From assembly GCA_013054445.1 (NCBI GenBank), contig JAAMPI010000298.1:1-44453 (forward strand): a DNA stretch of 44,453 nt. Direction: 5' to 3'. The notes below the pieces were generated by a model, which made no database searches, was not told the origin of the DNA, and worked only from the letters and a program-made list of their open reading frames with translations. The position numbers and the translations under genes are program-made. Positions 23,204 to 35,519 of the stretch are shown piece after piece. Within the stretch, counting starts at the first letter, position 1; every line of letters begins with the position of its first letter. The DNA is from Cudoniella acicularis. Its lineage: Eukaryota; Ascomycota; Leotiomycetes; Helotiales; Helotiaceae.

Positions 23204-25100
23204 TTATGCCTCTTTCTCCTGAATGTCCCTCTCGACACCTTCACTGACAGGAACAATAACGACAGCAGCATGTTGATCCCCAGCAACAACATCATCAATC
23301 GTCCTCACAGGGCCGGTAAAGAACGTCTTCCCCCCAAAGCCCGGCACAAAATAATACCCCACACAAAAAATTAAAACAGCACCCAACACCACAACCGCAT
23401 AATTCATTTGCTGGGCCGTCGGATCCGGATACGTGGGGAACAGCAACAAAATAAACACAAAGGTCATCCAAGATACACTATAGACGGCTGAAATGTAGGA
23501 CCAAGTATCGCCCATGTACCAGACGCCGGGTTTGAAGTGGCCGAAGAGGAGGCGCGAGATGAGGGGCATGCAGTAGGCGAAGTAGAGACCCATGATGGCG
23601 AGGTTGAAGATGCTGTTTATGGCGATTGTGTTGACGAGCATGAGGAGGCCTTCGGCGAGGGAGATCACGGCGACGAACCCGACGGCGCGGGCGGGTGTCT
23701 TGTTGCTGGAGAGGACGCGAAGGAAGCTGGAGCCTGGGAGGCCGTGGTCTGTGATACTTGTTAGCTTTGAAATTTACGGCGAGGGGCAGGGAAGGGGGTA
23801 CTTACCACGAGCAAAGGCGAACGTCTCGCGAGAAGCGGCAACCATCAGGATCGAACAGTTGCAGATACTGCTCCACCACAGGAAAACCAACAACGCAATA
23901 CTGCCATTCACACCCAAGCTATTCAACGCGATTTGCGCAAGCGGCTGTCCCAAAGGCGTTGTAACAATATCGATAACATCAGTTCCCATACAAAACGCAA
24001 TCGTAATAATAACAGCCCAACCGGTAATCATCCCCGTTATAAGAGACGAAACCATAGCAAAAGGCACAGCCTTCGCAGCATTACTCGACTCCTCGGCAAT
24101 CGTCGCCGAACTCTCAAACCCACTAACAACCCACACTGGAGTCAAAAAGCTCAACATGAATGCCCATCCATTATTCGTCCAGAAACCCATGTTCTGGAAA
24201 TCGCCAAAAACGAAACTAGCTGTGTTCTTGAGCTCTGAGGGAGTTCCGGCTGCGAGGGCGATGATGAGGGCGAGCAGCATGGTGAATTGGAGGATGATGT
24301 AGGTGAAGTTGAGTTTGTTGAGGGTGGAGGAGGAGACGCAGGTCATGGCGAAGGTGAGGAAGATGGTGGCGACGAAGATGCCGTAGTTTTGGTATTGGGT
24401 GGCTACGAAGTTGGGGTTGCCGATTGAGACGGTTGCGCCGAGGATGAGGGTTGCGGCGTAGATTGTAGAGGCGTAGATGGAGATGTAGCCTAGGACGTTC
24501 ATGTATCCGCTGTTTGGGGTTTTGTTAGTTTGATGGATTGAAATTGAGAAGGACTAGAAGATAGCGGGGTAGAAAGGAGAAGAGGAGTACGAACGCAAGC
24601 CAGCACATGAATGCCCGTTGTTTTGGAGGGGTCAATTGCGCTACCCACTGCACTGGTTGTCAGCTTTTGTCTATCGTCTTGAAAATAGTGATTGAACGTA
24701 CGTAGTACAACCCTCCCGCAGTTGGCATAGAACTTCCCAACTCTCCCAGACTCAAAGCCACAGGTATTAAAAGTATACACCCAACCAAGTATGTCCATAC
24801 CATTCCCACAGTTCCTCCACTGCCCAGTGAAAACACAATCGATTCCGCAATGGCAGGCGCAATTCCCATAGCTCCAAAACTTTGCCCGAAAACCGTCAGG
24901 TATGAGAACTCCCGCTTCAATTCTGGTCGATATCCCAGCGATGCAAGCAATTGATCGTCGGCATTGACAACAACGGAGGAGCCTTCCTCCATGCCCAACA
25001 CAGCTCTGACTTTGCTGTTCTTCTCATCGCGCGAGACCGAGCTGGAGCTGGTGTACGCGACGCCGTCATCCGGAGGCGGGGTTGACGATTGCGATGGCAT
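23204..25100 (-). CDS. amino acid/GABA-type permease (APC superfamily)
   Basis: A plasma- or vacuolar-membrane transporter for an amino acid, GABA, choline or a related amine. Exons are 25100-24702, 24647-24595, 24509-23806 and 23748-23204; the phases close exactly and give 566 residues, normal for the family, with about 12 hydrophobic segments. Marks are: a cytosolic acidic/Ser N-terminus; the start of helix 1 in GYRPELKREFSYLTVFGQSF; AIAESIVFSLGSGGTVGMVW; the family loop SLGELGSSMPTAGGLYYW; LTPPKQRAFMCWLAGYMN; and SGFESSATIAEESSNAAKAV. The UGA4-like group fits best. Intron 2 uses the less usual donor GTTCGT. An in-frame upstream ATG at 25154 exists, but 25100 (MPSQSSTPPPDD) suits the family better. 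No lesion is visible. Confidence 0.93.
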
Positions 25101-27766
25101 CTTTTCTGAGTTCTGATATATCAATTGCCACGAGATCCTACGGTCCGGTCTCAAGCTCAGATGCTTCGATGATTCGACTCAGATTTGTATCAAAAACCAG
25201 AATGCTACAAATAAAATGGCTGTCTTTTTTTCCGCCGGAAGACTCCGAGATGTAGGATTGACCTTCGCAAAGCTGGGGAAGAACTTTTCTTCTTTGACAA
25301 GCAGAGACAGCGGCGATCTAGAAGAACCGATATTCGAAGTTGTGAGTCGAGAGGTCCCTTCTGTTGCTCATATATGTCCGGCCAGACCAATTTGGTGGCC
25401 CGATAAGCGGTTTCTGAGACGAAACTTTTTCACTTCCCGGCCCGACCTTGTCATTACATGATTTTACAAGGGCTTCTTTGACATCTGCCAATTAAGAATG
25501 GCTCGATGTGCGGGCTTCTATTTGGTGCTGGGACGGGAGGATTAATGAATTCGAATGGTTCGTAAGGCGCTGATAAAGCTTGGGTTTGCAAGTTGTTTGA
25601 TGTCACACTTGCTGAAGGTTGCTGGACGCAAGTGGGGAGATAAGCGCCATGAGGCGTGATTGTTGGTCTGTGACTGGTGGGAAAGGCCGCGATAAGGGAG
25701 GCGTTCAGGGGTCTCGGAGACTCGGTTGCAGCTGATGATAGCTATCGGAGCTCTGTTTTGTCACCGCAAAGAAACTATCGCATAAGAGAACCTGTAAAAT
25801 TGTACTGCCTTGCGTACGCTGCACTTGCTCGGTGGATTTCTCTTGGAAAGTTGGACGATTTACCACACGACGCTTGTAATGACAATTGATGGTAAAGGAA
25901 AAAGCGCCTATTGTTGATGATGAAGCTTATGCAGAGAAAGGAAAAAGAAAATTTTGAGGGGAAATTGACTCTGAACCTAGTGGAAATTTCTGCCGTTTCA
26001 ACCTGGATGGGAGCTTTTGACGAGGAAACGTTCATCGTTGTTAGCATCCCACGCGGAACGGAAGCGGGGATGGTGCCTTAATAAGCTAGGTGGGTCACGG
26101 GAAAGGGGAATTTTGAAAATCATCCCAGGCTCTTGGGATTTCAGCTTCCATTTTGAGTTCATTGTGAAAACGGCATTCGAAGAAGAAATATGCCTGGCCG
26201 TGCGTTGTTCCCTTGTTCCCACTAATCCCACTGAAATATAAAGAGGTGGCTGCTGCCACAACGGCCCGCCCGTCTTCCGTGTTTTGAAATCGAGAAACGT
26301 GGTTGATGGGAAGGCAAGTGCCTGGGAAAGCATTTCGTCCCGTGGATGGGCAATTCAAGGCGTCCATGAAGCCATACCGCCACGGGTAGCATCCAAATGT
26401 TCTAGAGGCCGTTTGGCTGCACGTGGAGGCGGACGCGTGCATACGAGACATTTGATTCTTGCGAGCTGCAGATGTGAAGGTGTTGAAGGATGAAAGGTGC
26501 ATGAGGAAAAATATTTTGGACGGTTTTTGGATGGGGTTTTCGTGGTATTTGAGGAGAAAAAGAAAGAAGAGGTTTTTTTATGTGTCAGTTTAATGCACGC
26601 CACGTGCAAGGCTATGGCCTAAAATTGACGCGATGCAGTCATCGTGGTGCGACTTCGATTATTTGGAGGAGAAGCATGATGTTTTTCAATTAAAATATCT
26701 AAGCCTCTTCGCTTGAAGAGCAACCCGTGTTGTAGGAGGAAGTGCCTTGGATATGTCCGTCCTCTTGAGGGTTGCAGACTCGCAGGGGAAAGCACGAATC
26801 TAAGAATCCCGCAACGCTGCAGCCAAGATCAAATTGCCTTGAATCATGAATTGAAGAAGACAGCGAATACTGTTTTTGTTCGAAGCAGGAAGACATGTCG
26901 CAAAGTTGGCGACGAGGTTCAAGTAACCTCTGCCTGTCACGTGAACCTATCGCCCTTCTAGCCTACCTCACACCTGGGCATCTTGATTCTGTTTAGCCAT
27001 CTGTTGCAGAAACTCTACTTGCTTTCAAATTCCTTTCCGCCTGTCTCCATATCTGCTTACGGCCAAGAAACCAACTTCAATACTAGTCACGTGATGACAG
27101 AAATACCTAAACAACTTGTTTATAGTGGAAGCAATGGGCTGGTGTAGAATACATGGTTCAGAGTCTTGTTTTTGAAGCATGTCTTGTAAGCCCCATCTCC
27201 GAGTGCGACTGAAAGGCTCAAACCACAGACACGTGATATATATGTTCCAATTCACTGCAAGAATCTTCTTCCCCCACTTCAACAAGGCGCATATTACAAG
27301 AACGCTTTTAGTTGCTCGCCCATCACCTCAGAAACTGCCCTTGAAAGAAACCACCACACACTTTTGTCGCTAGCACATGACCGACGACTTCAGGAGAGGG
27401 GCAAAACTTGGCGACACAAAAAAGGGAAAACTCCAAGAGAGTTTCCTGAAGGCAAGTGCAAGATGAGTTTCAGGTCGGAAGCAACGTAACACTCTCAACC
27501 GGACTTGAAAGAGCCATATCCTTCAGTCATTTTCTGTTCTTCTGCATTTTCAATTTCACAGACTTGATCTCGAAAATTCCGTGGCTACATCTCCCCTCAC
27601 TTCTACACGTTTTTGCCACCACCTGCAACATTCCGTTTGTACTCTGGTTACAGCGCAGCTCCACCACGACCTCTTTCCGACTCTCATTTATGCTCCTGAT
27701 CGGTGGGCTTCGAGTTTCTTTCAACGCAACCTCTCGAGCCATCCATTGCAGCGTCAAATCGGGATC
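25101..27766. other. long intergenic region
   Basis: No convincing gene is present. Short ORFs on both strands lack family features. It separates the minus-strand permease from the plus-strand HET relic and probably contains the promoters of both. Confidence 0.5.
25401..25695. promoter_or_regulatory. three GATAA sites upstream of the permease
   Basis: CGATAAG at 25401, AGATAAG at 25638 and CGATAAG at 25690 fit HGATAR, the consensus of the nitrogen regulator AreA/NIT2. They lie 300-600 bases before the permease ATG. Regulation by nitrogen source would suit such a gene, but three short matches may be chance. Confidence 0.3.
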
Positions 27767-29744
27767 ATGGCGCAGAATTATTCCCATGGCTGCTCGCAAG
27801 TCAACAACTTGTGTTCGCTCTGCCAAAGCGTCTTTAACGATCGAAAGATGTGGGACCGCATTTCAAGTCTGGAAAACGTTGGGAACCTTATCCGCTTTCC
27901 ATACCATACGAAGCTTGAAGATTGGATACTCTCTGTGAAAAGTGGCCGCGTTTTATGCTATCGCTTGTTTATTAACTTCGACGAAGAATCTTATTCGAGG
28001 TATGTTGACCTTGGGGATCTTGAGCGAGAGAACATTCCACGGGTTTTGTGGCCCCCCTTGGAAAAGATATCACCCCTAACAATTTGGAGAAAGTCGGTAT
28101 TTAAGGAGTCCTAGCATCTATATACTAGTAATTATTTCGGCTTATGCCTTTATTCAAGGGCGAGTGGTGAGCTACCTTCGAAATTTCGGAGCACGAAAGC
28201 CTTCATAGCTAAATGTTTCCATCAAATTTGCAGTGCAGAAATAAACATTCGAAATATCGTCTGGCTCTGAACAATCAATCGTCTTCGCCAAAGAAAGTCT
28301 CAACCATTGTATCAAATCACACGTTCGGTGTGCAAATCCAAACGTCGCCATGCCTCCAACGCGCTTAATCGACATTGCTGAAAACACTGGTGTCCGGTTG
28401 TGCACTTCATTTGCTAGTCTGCATCCAACTCTAGAAAACCCTCCTTACGCAACACTGAGCCATTGCTGGGGAGAACAGGCTATGTTCAAGCTAGGAAAGA
28501 GCAACCTCCTTTTGTTCCAAGAGGAAATTCCTCTTAGGTTGCTCAGCAAGACATTCCAAGACGCAATTTCCACTACCAAATCTCTCAGTCTCTCCTATCT
28601 CTGGATTGATTCCTTATTTATTATTTAGGATAACGATGGTGATTGGAAGGAGTCATCTTTGATGAGCAGCGTGTATGGAAATGCAGTTATGAATCTCGCC
28701 GCTACTGCCGCAAAGGATGGATCAGTTGGTCTCTTTTTTAACAGAGATGTCGCGAAAGTCTCCAACCAATATGTCATTATCCCAGATGGGCAAAAATTTC
28801 AGGTCATAGATACTGGACTGCTCAATAGATATATTCAGAGAGCGCCGTGTTGTTGAGGTCTACTCCTGAATGTCCCTCTCTTACTCTAGAGATAAATTGA
28901 TAGCCATTTCAGGCGTAGCGCGTTGGTTCCAGGAATGACTTTAAGATAAATACATTGCCGGACTGTGGATGAATTCTCCCGGCGGGTTTGAAAGACAATT
29001 GTTTTGGCATGTCAATTGGAGTCAACCTCGCCGAAACATATCAAAACAAACCAATGGTTTATCTTACAGGACGCCTTCCTGGTCATGGGCAGCAACCGGT
29101 GAGGAAGTCAATTGTGACTTTTTTGAAAGAGAGGTGCATAACCCAAAGAAATACCGCAGCATTTGGACGACTAGCTATAGGGTTATTGATTTTCGAGCGC
29201 TGCCACTTACAAATGATCCGTATGGAGAGCTGAGATATGCGGCCCTTGGCTTTCAGTGTTGCCCACTGATGAATACCCTGGCTGGATAGTGCCCGGAGTC
29301 ACTTTTCGCCTCGGAGGGTCTGGAATTGTAATACATTGGGGGCCAGGACCAGTGGAACTGCGAAAAAGCTGGGCACAATTATTTTGTGATTCCGGAACTC
29401 GCCCACACACGGATATATATTATTTTTCGCTTGTTGAATAGATTCTGGAGCCCTCCAATGAAAGCGCAATCCACGGACTAGAGCACATCCCCCGGTCAGC
29501 ATCAGAGCCGCCACAGGTATGTGGTTTGCTTATCACACCCGCTGAGGACATAGGCATGGGGAAATTTGGACGTCTATTTTTTTTATGCAATGCCATTCAC
29601 GTACTTACGAGGAGATTTTTTCACCGTTTTCTCACTATGAAGGCGTTTTCATGGACGAATCACTATACGAAGAAGCTCTTGGACCGGACGAGAAAGGAAT
29701 CAAATAGTTTGCCATCACTCTTGTTTAGGATTTCTCGTCACTAG
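27767..29744 (+). pseudogene. HET-domain gene 1, decayed
   Basis: HET proteins mediate heterokaryon incompatibility and related cell death in filamentous fungi. The N-terminus MAQNYSHGCSQVNNLCSLCQ runs to 28113. After a gap, SIVFAKESLNHCIKSHVRC leads into the HET domain. All three canonical blocks are present: YATLSHCWGEQ, SYLWIDSLFII, and SSVYGNAVMNLAATAAKDGS. Lesions are TAG at 28626, exactly where the family has Gln (LFII-stop-DNDGDWKEE), and TGA and TAA near 28935 (WFQE-stop-L-stop-DKYIAGLWM). The usual GWVVQERLL block is missing near 28850. A frameshift lies at about 29260, since YPGWIVPGVTFRLGG continues in another frame. The C-terminal VCGLLITPAEDIGMGKFGRL resembles HET tails. It was clearly a full-length gene once. 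Confidence 0.82.
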
Positions 29745-30405
29745 AATTTATTTTCAGAGACTTGGGAGATGTTTTTATGTTAATTTGGATATATTCACGC
29801 TTTTTAAGATTTCTCGATTTTGAATAGCCCTCTGAAAGCCCATGTCTAGGAATCCTTGACATATCGTAGTTCCTAATCGAGACTTCTTGTAGGGCTGAAT
29901 ATTTGTGCAATTACTTTCGTATGCGAGCTCAGCGAGCATAAGCGGAAGTCATAGTGCCTTAGCAGGGCTATCAGCGAAATAGTTCACCGCGTGTCTCTAC
30001 TAGTGTGCTTGGTATATTTACCCCTCTTTTTAAGGCGAAGCGAAGCGAGGAAGGGCGCAGTAATTTAAATATTAAAAGAGAGCTTCGTAGCGGCACATGC
30101 ACTGAGGATTTTGATTTGTCAATGTTTGAAATTAGAGACGCAGTATACTAGGAGTAGCACACTAATATCAGCTCCCTACTAATTGGCTAAATAGGGCCCC
30201 AAGTGAGAGACAAGAATTTCGTGAGTCGTACGATATTGGCAGCCTGATCGTTGAATTCCTTCCCCGCAATCTTTATACCGCCACACTCCTTACATCCAGA
30301 TGTTGTCTACCCTTAAATTACCCCTTCTTGGCCTGGAACAAATTGATTTTGCAGTAGAATAAAATAAAAGCTCAAAATCTTGTTCTTCTCATTGTCCGTC
30401 TTCAT
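29745..30405. other. spacer between the two HET relics
   Basis: No gene is visible. The segment GGCGAAGCGAAGCGAG near 30035 is a small internal repeat. The spacer probably holds the promoter of HET gene 2. Confidence 0.45.
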
Positions 30406-32479
30406 TATGACAATTAAATATTCGCCTCTTGACCCAAAGCGTCGCGAAATTCGTCTCTTAACAATTAATGCTTGCGTTGACATTTCTAGCACCGCCGGGT
30501 ACAATGAGGCGATATTTATTGTAATATTATCACTGTCCCTCTAGACACTGCACTTCAATTCCACGCTATCTCTTATACCTAGGGAAACGAAATCTCTACA
30601 CGTGTGGTATTTGTCGATAGACAGCCATTTCGGACTCAGAAGAATATGGTTGATGCCATACTGGCAGAATTCTACCATCAATTCCTGTTTTGCAAGGGGA
30701 AGAAGACGAATAGTGACACAATAACAGTATATGAAACTCAACAAGCTGTGTCGAATCAGGAGTTACGGAATTTCCAGACACACACCTTCCCTGTTTGGAT
30801 CGATGCTGTTTGTATCAATCAGGACGATAACAGGGAGAATGGCAACCAAGTTCCATTGATATAGTCTATCTACCGGAAGTCCAGCTTCGTGTACATACAC
30901 CTAAGGGATAGCGGGGTTGGAAGGGAGTCTCATGTCCTACGGAAATTCCCCACGTTGTTCAATCGAGATGCCGACGACGGGCAGAGGGTCTGGGAAGAAA
31001 CTATTGCGCTCTTTCCCTCTCTTGGTTCTCCAGAACCTGGACCATACAAGAACATCCTGCGAAGCATCAAGGTTCAGAATCGAGGGGCAACAGATGCTAG
31101 AGATCATGTGTATGGCTTTTGGGGACTTTTCAACGCAAAGTGTGACGCTGCAGCCAGGTTCTTGAATACTCAGGTCGATATCTTGTTGAAAGACGGACTT
31201 CCAAAAAGCTCCAAAGAGCTTTCTACCGCCGAACGCAAAGCTAAGGCCAGATTGCCGAACGCCAAATTGTCCTTCGTTACTGTCCCTTGGCATGCTAGAG
31301 CACTTTACAACACCGTCCATTTCAAGATCGAGAGAGAAGTCATGGAGGCCTATAGTCCATACGTGGATTCAATCGAGCAATTACCTCGTGCTGCAGGCCG
31401 TTTCGCGACTTGTGCCGTTGCATGCTGTGCCTTGACACAGATTGGCAGCCCCTTGCTTTTCTCATCTGGAAGGAGCAGAGAATGGTTTGAAATAACAGTG
31501 GGTATTCAAGACGAGAGTCTCGGGGCGAAAACAGAAGCATATCTTGTATATGGCGAGGGTAGGAGATATGCTATCACGGATAAAGCTGAGTTTACGCTAG
31601 TTCCGGGTCATGCTGAGGTAAGAGATGTCATATGTGTTCTGCTGGGGTGTGGTATTCCTATTGTACTTCGAGAGCTTCAAGACGAGAATGGCGAAGACGA
31701 ACCAACGCAAGATTCCGGTCAAGACACATCCAGCAATGAACTCATCACCGAAGATCCTCTCAATGGCAATTCCAGCAACCACGACCTGAACCTCAAGACC
31801 AGCAACAACGTTTCCACAGAAATTTTCATCCTCTTGACCTTAGCTGCTGCTATCTTAGCTGCTATCTCACCCGACTCCGAACTCCTCTTCTACAGACTAT
31901 TCTTTGGTCGGCTCGTTTTATTCCGTATGCATATCTCGAGAAACTCCCTTGGACAAGGAAATCGGATCATAAATCTCGAAGTAACCTGGAATACGGACGT
32001 TTTGGCTAGAGACTTCGTTCTTAGTTTTTTTGCTCCCGTTCTCCCTCTCGATGGGCTTGTGTTTAATAAACTTCTTTTTTGCGAGCTTCTTCTCGCGAGA
32101 TTTTTTGTTGCTAGAGGCATTACTAGGAGCTCTGTGAATGAGGAGCAGGGCGTAGAAGAGTGTCGATGTTGATCTAGGCAGCAAGAGATCAAGCAGCGGT
32201 GAAGTCCTTAGCGACGAGGACTTCAATATAGAAGAGAATGGTGATGAAAATATTGGCATTAAAGACTCCGATGACGAATATTTAGACAGAAAAAACAAAA
32301 ACTGTCAGTACGAGGACTCCATACACGAGACAAGTACGCATCTTCCGCCCGAGACCACTAATCCAACGACAAGATATGAAGTCATCGGAGAGTGGTTCGT
32401 GGAATCAGTGATGCGAGGAGACTCTATTAAAGCGCAGGATCGAGGAGAATACATATTGGAGAGCTTCGCGTTACAATGA
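30406..32479 (+). pseudogene. HET-domain gene 2, decayed
   Basis: The N-terminus reads MTIKY then, one base out of frame, SPLDPKRREIRLLTI, a typical HET opening. The proper frame is regained at DIYCNIITVPLDTALQFHAI. The hallmark SYTWGNEI has its Trp codon as TAG (30580). VFVDRQPFRTQKNMVDAIL and FPVWIDAVCINQDDNRENGN follow, then TAG at 30862 where Gln is expected (QVPLI-stop-SIYRKSSFVYIHL). From 30889 an open frame of 427 codons covers DARDHVYGFWGLF and DVICVLLGCGIPIVLREL, then an unusual hydrophobic stretch (TEIFILLTLAAAILAAIS). The true C-terminus RYEVIGEWFVESVM...EYILESFALQ lies in another frame and ends at 32477. It is a different HET subtype from gene 1. Confidence 0.82.
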
Positions 32480-33221
32480 CGTTAACGCTAATCGTGATTG
32501 AGTAAAGGGTCTAAAGACGAAAGGCTGAGGAACCTGATTGGGGGATAACTGGCATGTATCGATCAGAGTGTTATACGAAGATTAGTGAATCAGGCGACAT
32601 TCCCGCTATATAGAATTCCAACTATATATGGTATGAGTTCACAGGATTGAGGGTACTAGTAGACTCGCTTTAGTGGTTTCGATAGTTATTTAAGTAAGCT
32701 TAGGGATATATAAAATACTGTCTTGATATAATTTAGAGAATAATTATATACTTAATAAAAAGTATCTAATCGAAAAACACCTTCTAGTAGTCTCACCTTC
32801 TATTATCTCTTAAGAAATAGCTAAAAAGAATTTCTTTTTCTTTAGAATAACTATATCTTTAATTAAATAGAAAATTAATCTTTAAATATTATTATTTAAT
32901 TTATAATATAACTAAATATCCTTTATAACCTCGATTTTTTACTCTAGTTAATTATCTATAATTTATTAATTTCTTTATTATTTTAATCTAAATATTTCAC
33001 TATTAAAAGTATAATTTATATAAGGGCTAACAGTAGTAGTCTTTTTATTTTTATATTTGTTTTAGGCTATGATTCCTTGAAGGTATATAATATAATAATA
33101 GTAAACTCTCTATTCGGATTTAAGCGCAATCGCGAAACTCCTTTTCTATGATCCTTTGTCCTACAAAATGGAATCTTTCCCCAGGCTCCGGATTTTCGAT
33201 CCCAATATATGAACTCTGAAG
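32480..33221. other. AT-rich desert, RIP-like
   Basis: From about 32680 to 33110 the sequence is almost only A and T with many TA steps and no coding capacity. This is typical of old repeats mutated by RIP. It borders the 3' end of the Hsp70-like gene. Confidence 0.6.
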
Positions 33222-35519
33222 TCAAGTAGGCACCTGCGCGGCGGAATTGACATCCTTGTACACAACAGTGACAGGAATCTCCTCCCCATTACAAGAAACA
33301 GACCACTGGATCGACGAAACACTAACATCCATCTTCAAGACCGAACGAACACGTCTGTATTCTTTTCCTGGATACTTCCTATATACCGGAGAAGTAGCGA
33401 ATTGCCAAGTTTCAAAGTGAACTTTAATAGTGCAGAGTTCTTCGATGCCTGTCATGAGAAATAAGTATATATTTGATTCGAAAGGGGAGAAGAAGAAGGG
33501 AGCGACTTACCAGCAGTTAGCCGGGAGCCTGGTTGCTCCATGTCGGAATAGAAGATTATGAACGTGGTGTTTGCGAGTTCTTCAGCTGTTCGGTAGAGGG
33601 AGTCGAAGTTGTGCTCCACCGAACCGATTTTGCTCACATCGTCATGCTATATCTTTTTTAGCATGGCCCCTAACTCGGGGAAATATTGACTTCAAACCTT
33701 TCTCAAATACCAATTCATCTGCTTTTCTGCGTGCCACTCTTGCCAGCGCTCACTGAAAACCTTGTCTCTTTTGTCAAATCGGCCCTCAACCCAAGCCCGT
33801 GAGTACATAGGTCCATAGGAGTATTTTGAGACATGGTTCACAACCACTCTCCCACCGAAAGCGCCTTGATGAACGGCGCCTCTGCAAACTGCAGACCATG
33901 CTCTGGAAGGTTGCTGGATCAGAATCTGCTGGGAGCTGTATAATGTAGACTTGAACTGTTCCTCGACTTGCTGAAGTAGATACCGATTTTCGCCGAAGCC
34001 CCCAACCAGAATAATTACCTGGGATTAAATGTAAGTAAGGAAACGAAGCAAAATCGGATTTTCGATTCTGGTTGGTGTAGAGTGTACTTTGGGGTATTTC
34101 CCTGTCTTCTGCCTGATCCCTTCTACTTGGTCTCTAATTAGATCCACGATTTTATCGACAACGTTGGTAAATATTTGTCTAAGGTGCTCCCTGAAAGAAG
34201 TGAATTAGATAGTCTTCTATTGAACTTTGGAAGGGGAAACTAGAAAAACAAAGTGAGGTACCTACCCCTCCAAACGCAAAATATTCGATTTCTTCTCCGT
34301 AAACACAGCTTTCAAAGCCGAGGCCCTGCTCTTTTTCTCCTTTTGTGGAAGTTCAACAACCCACTGACCGTCAGTTCCATCAAAATTCCTTTTTAGATTA
34401 TACTCCCATTCTTTCTCCATGAAGCGCTTTTCTGCTTCATTGTCGAGTTTGCCCAGGTGTGGGCGGAAAGATGTGACATGGGCTTTGAATGCTCGGTCCA
34501 GATAAATGGCACCGCAAAGATCACCTACAAAGGTTAATATATGATTTACGCTGACCATCGACCTGGGCCATGCCTGTTGCGCCTACACACTCCCTAAGCT
34601 CGAACGGTTCGAAGCTATTGATTGTGTATCCAATAAGATCCTGTGATAGTTAGCACTTCGCTCGTCTTGTTTCTTTTTGCGAAAACCAATTCCGGATTAC
34701 TTACGACTGTTCCCCCGCCAGCATCGCAGACGAGAAAAGAATCACCAGCCTGTTCCAGCACAACATTCTATTAGATTGTCTTTTTGCTAATGAAAGCGCT
34801 CAGTAAATCCTACCTTCACGACAGGATTCACCCTCAACCCAGAATCCACGTACGTCGCTAAAGCTGCAGCTGCTGGCTCAGCAATCAGCTTGATTTCGGT
34901 CTTCCCACATGTCCTATACGCATCAATCCCGGCTTTTCTAGCAGCAGCAAGCATATTCTCCTGAGAACTGTGATCCCAAATTGCTGGGATGGTCAAAACG
35001 ACTTTGAGTAACATATTATTCAGCACTGGTACTGTCAATCTTTTCTGCAGCCTGTCCAGAATGTGTTTCCACAAAAATTTGAGGTAATCCGCAATGACAT
35101 CAATAGCAGATTTTTGATATTGCTTCAATAATCGACGCGTGTTATCTAGGACATTCTCTTGGGAATTGGCCATGTTGGCTAACGACCGATTCGTCAGGAG
35201 GAGTTTCGTCCACCGAAAGGGGTTGTCATCAGCGTTGACTTGGAAGCCCCACTTGCAAGGAATTCCACTAAGATTGTAAGCGATATCTGAAGGGACCTTT
35301 TCGGAGTCTGTGGCCCCAAGTGTGTGAGAACTCCATTGGGATATGACTTCAACTTGATCTAGTGCTCCCGATTTTGCCCAGGCTGCTCCTGAGTAACTAC
35401 ATACTCGCTCGTTAGCTCATTTTGTGGTTTCATATAAGAGTCTAGACGACATACGTTGTGCCGTAATCGATTCCAACGACAACGAAGGGCGATTCATTCA
35501 CTTGCTTTTCATCCGACAT
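33222..35519 (-). CDS. Hsp70-like ATPase (fungal Hsp12A-type)
   Basis: An actin/Hsp70-fold ATPase of the divergent fungal group lacking a classical substrate domain; its clients are unknown. Nine exons: 35519-35455, 35396-34814, 34749-34705, 34640-34574, 34524-34266, 34190-34088, 34018-33698, 33646-33511 and 33448-33222. All phases close and give 601 residues, normal for the group. ATPase motifs: phosphate-1 GIDYGTTYSGAAW (about 16), LIAEPAAAALATY, phosphate-2 CDAGGGTVDLIGY (about 224), and the adenosine motif ILVGGFGENRYLL (about 377). The C-terminus IEELCTIKVHF is also family-like. The fourth intron is either a 49 bp GC-AG intron (giving GATGDLCGA, as in relatives) or a 31 bp GT-AG intron; both keep the frame. 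No stop or frameshift was found. It is divergent from the GTPase gene with a 639 bp spacer. Confidence 0.9.

Noticed and set aside
23592..24302. 236-codon plus-strand ORF
   Set aside because: It lies antisense to the permease coding exon, whose hydrophobic codons create long open frames on the opposite strand.
31890..32298. Two 100-126 codon minus-strand ORFs
   Set aside because: Basic, Ser-rich readings antisense to HET gene 2. No domain or splice evidence supports them.
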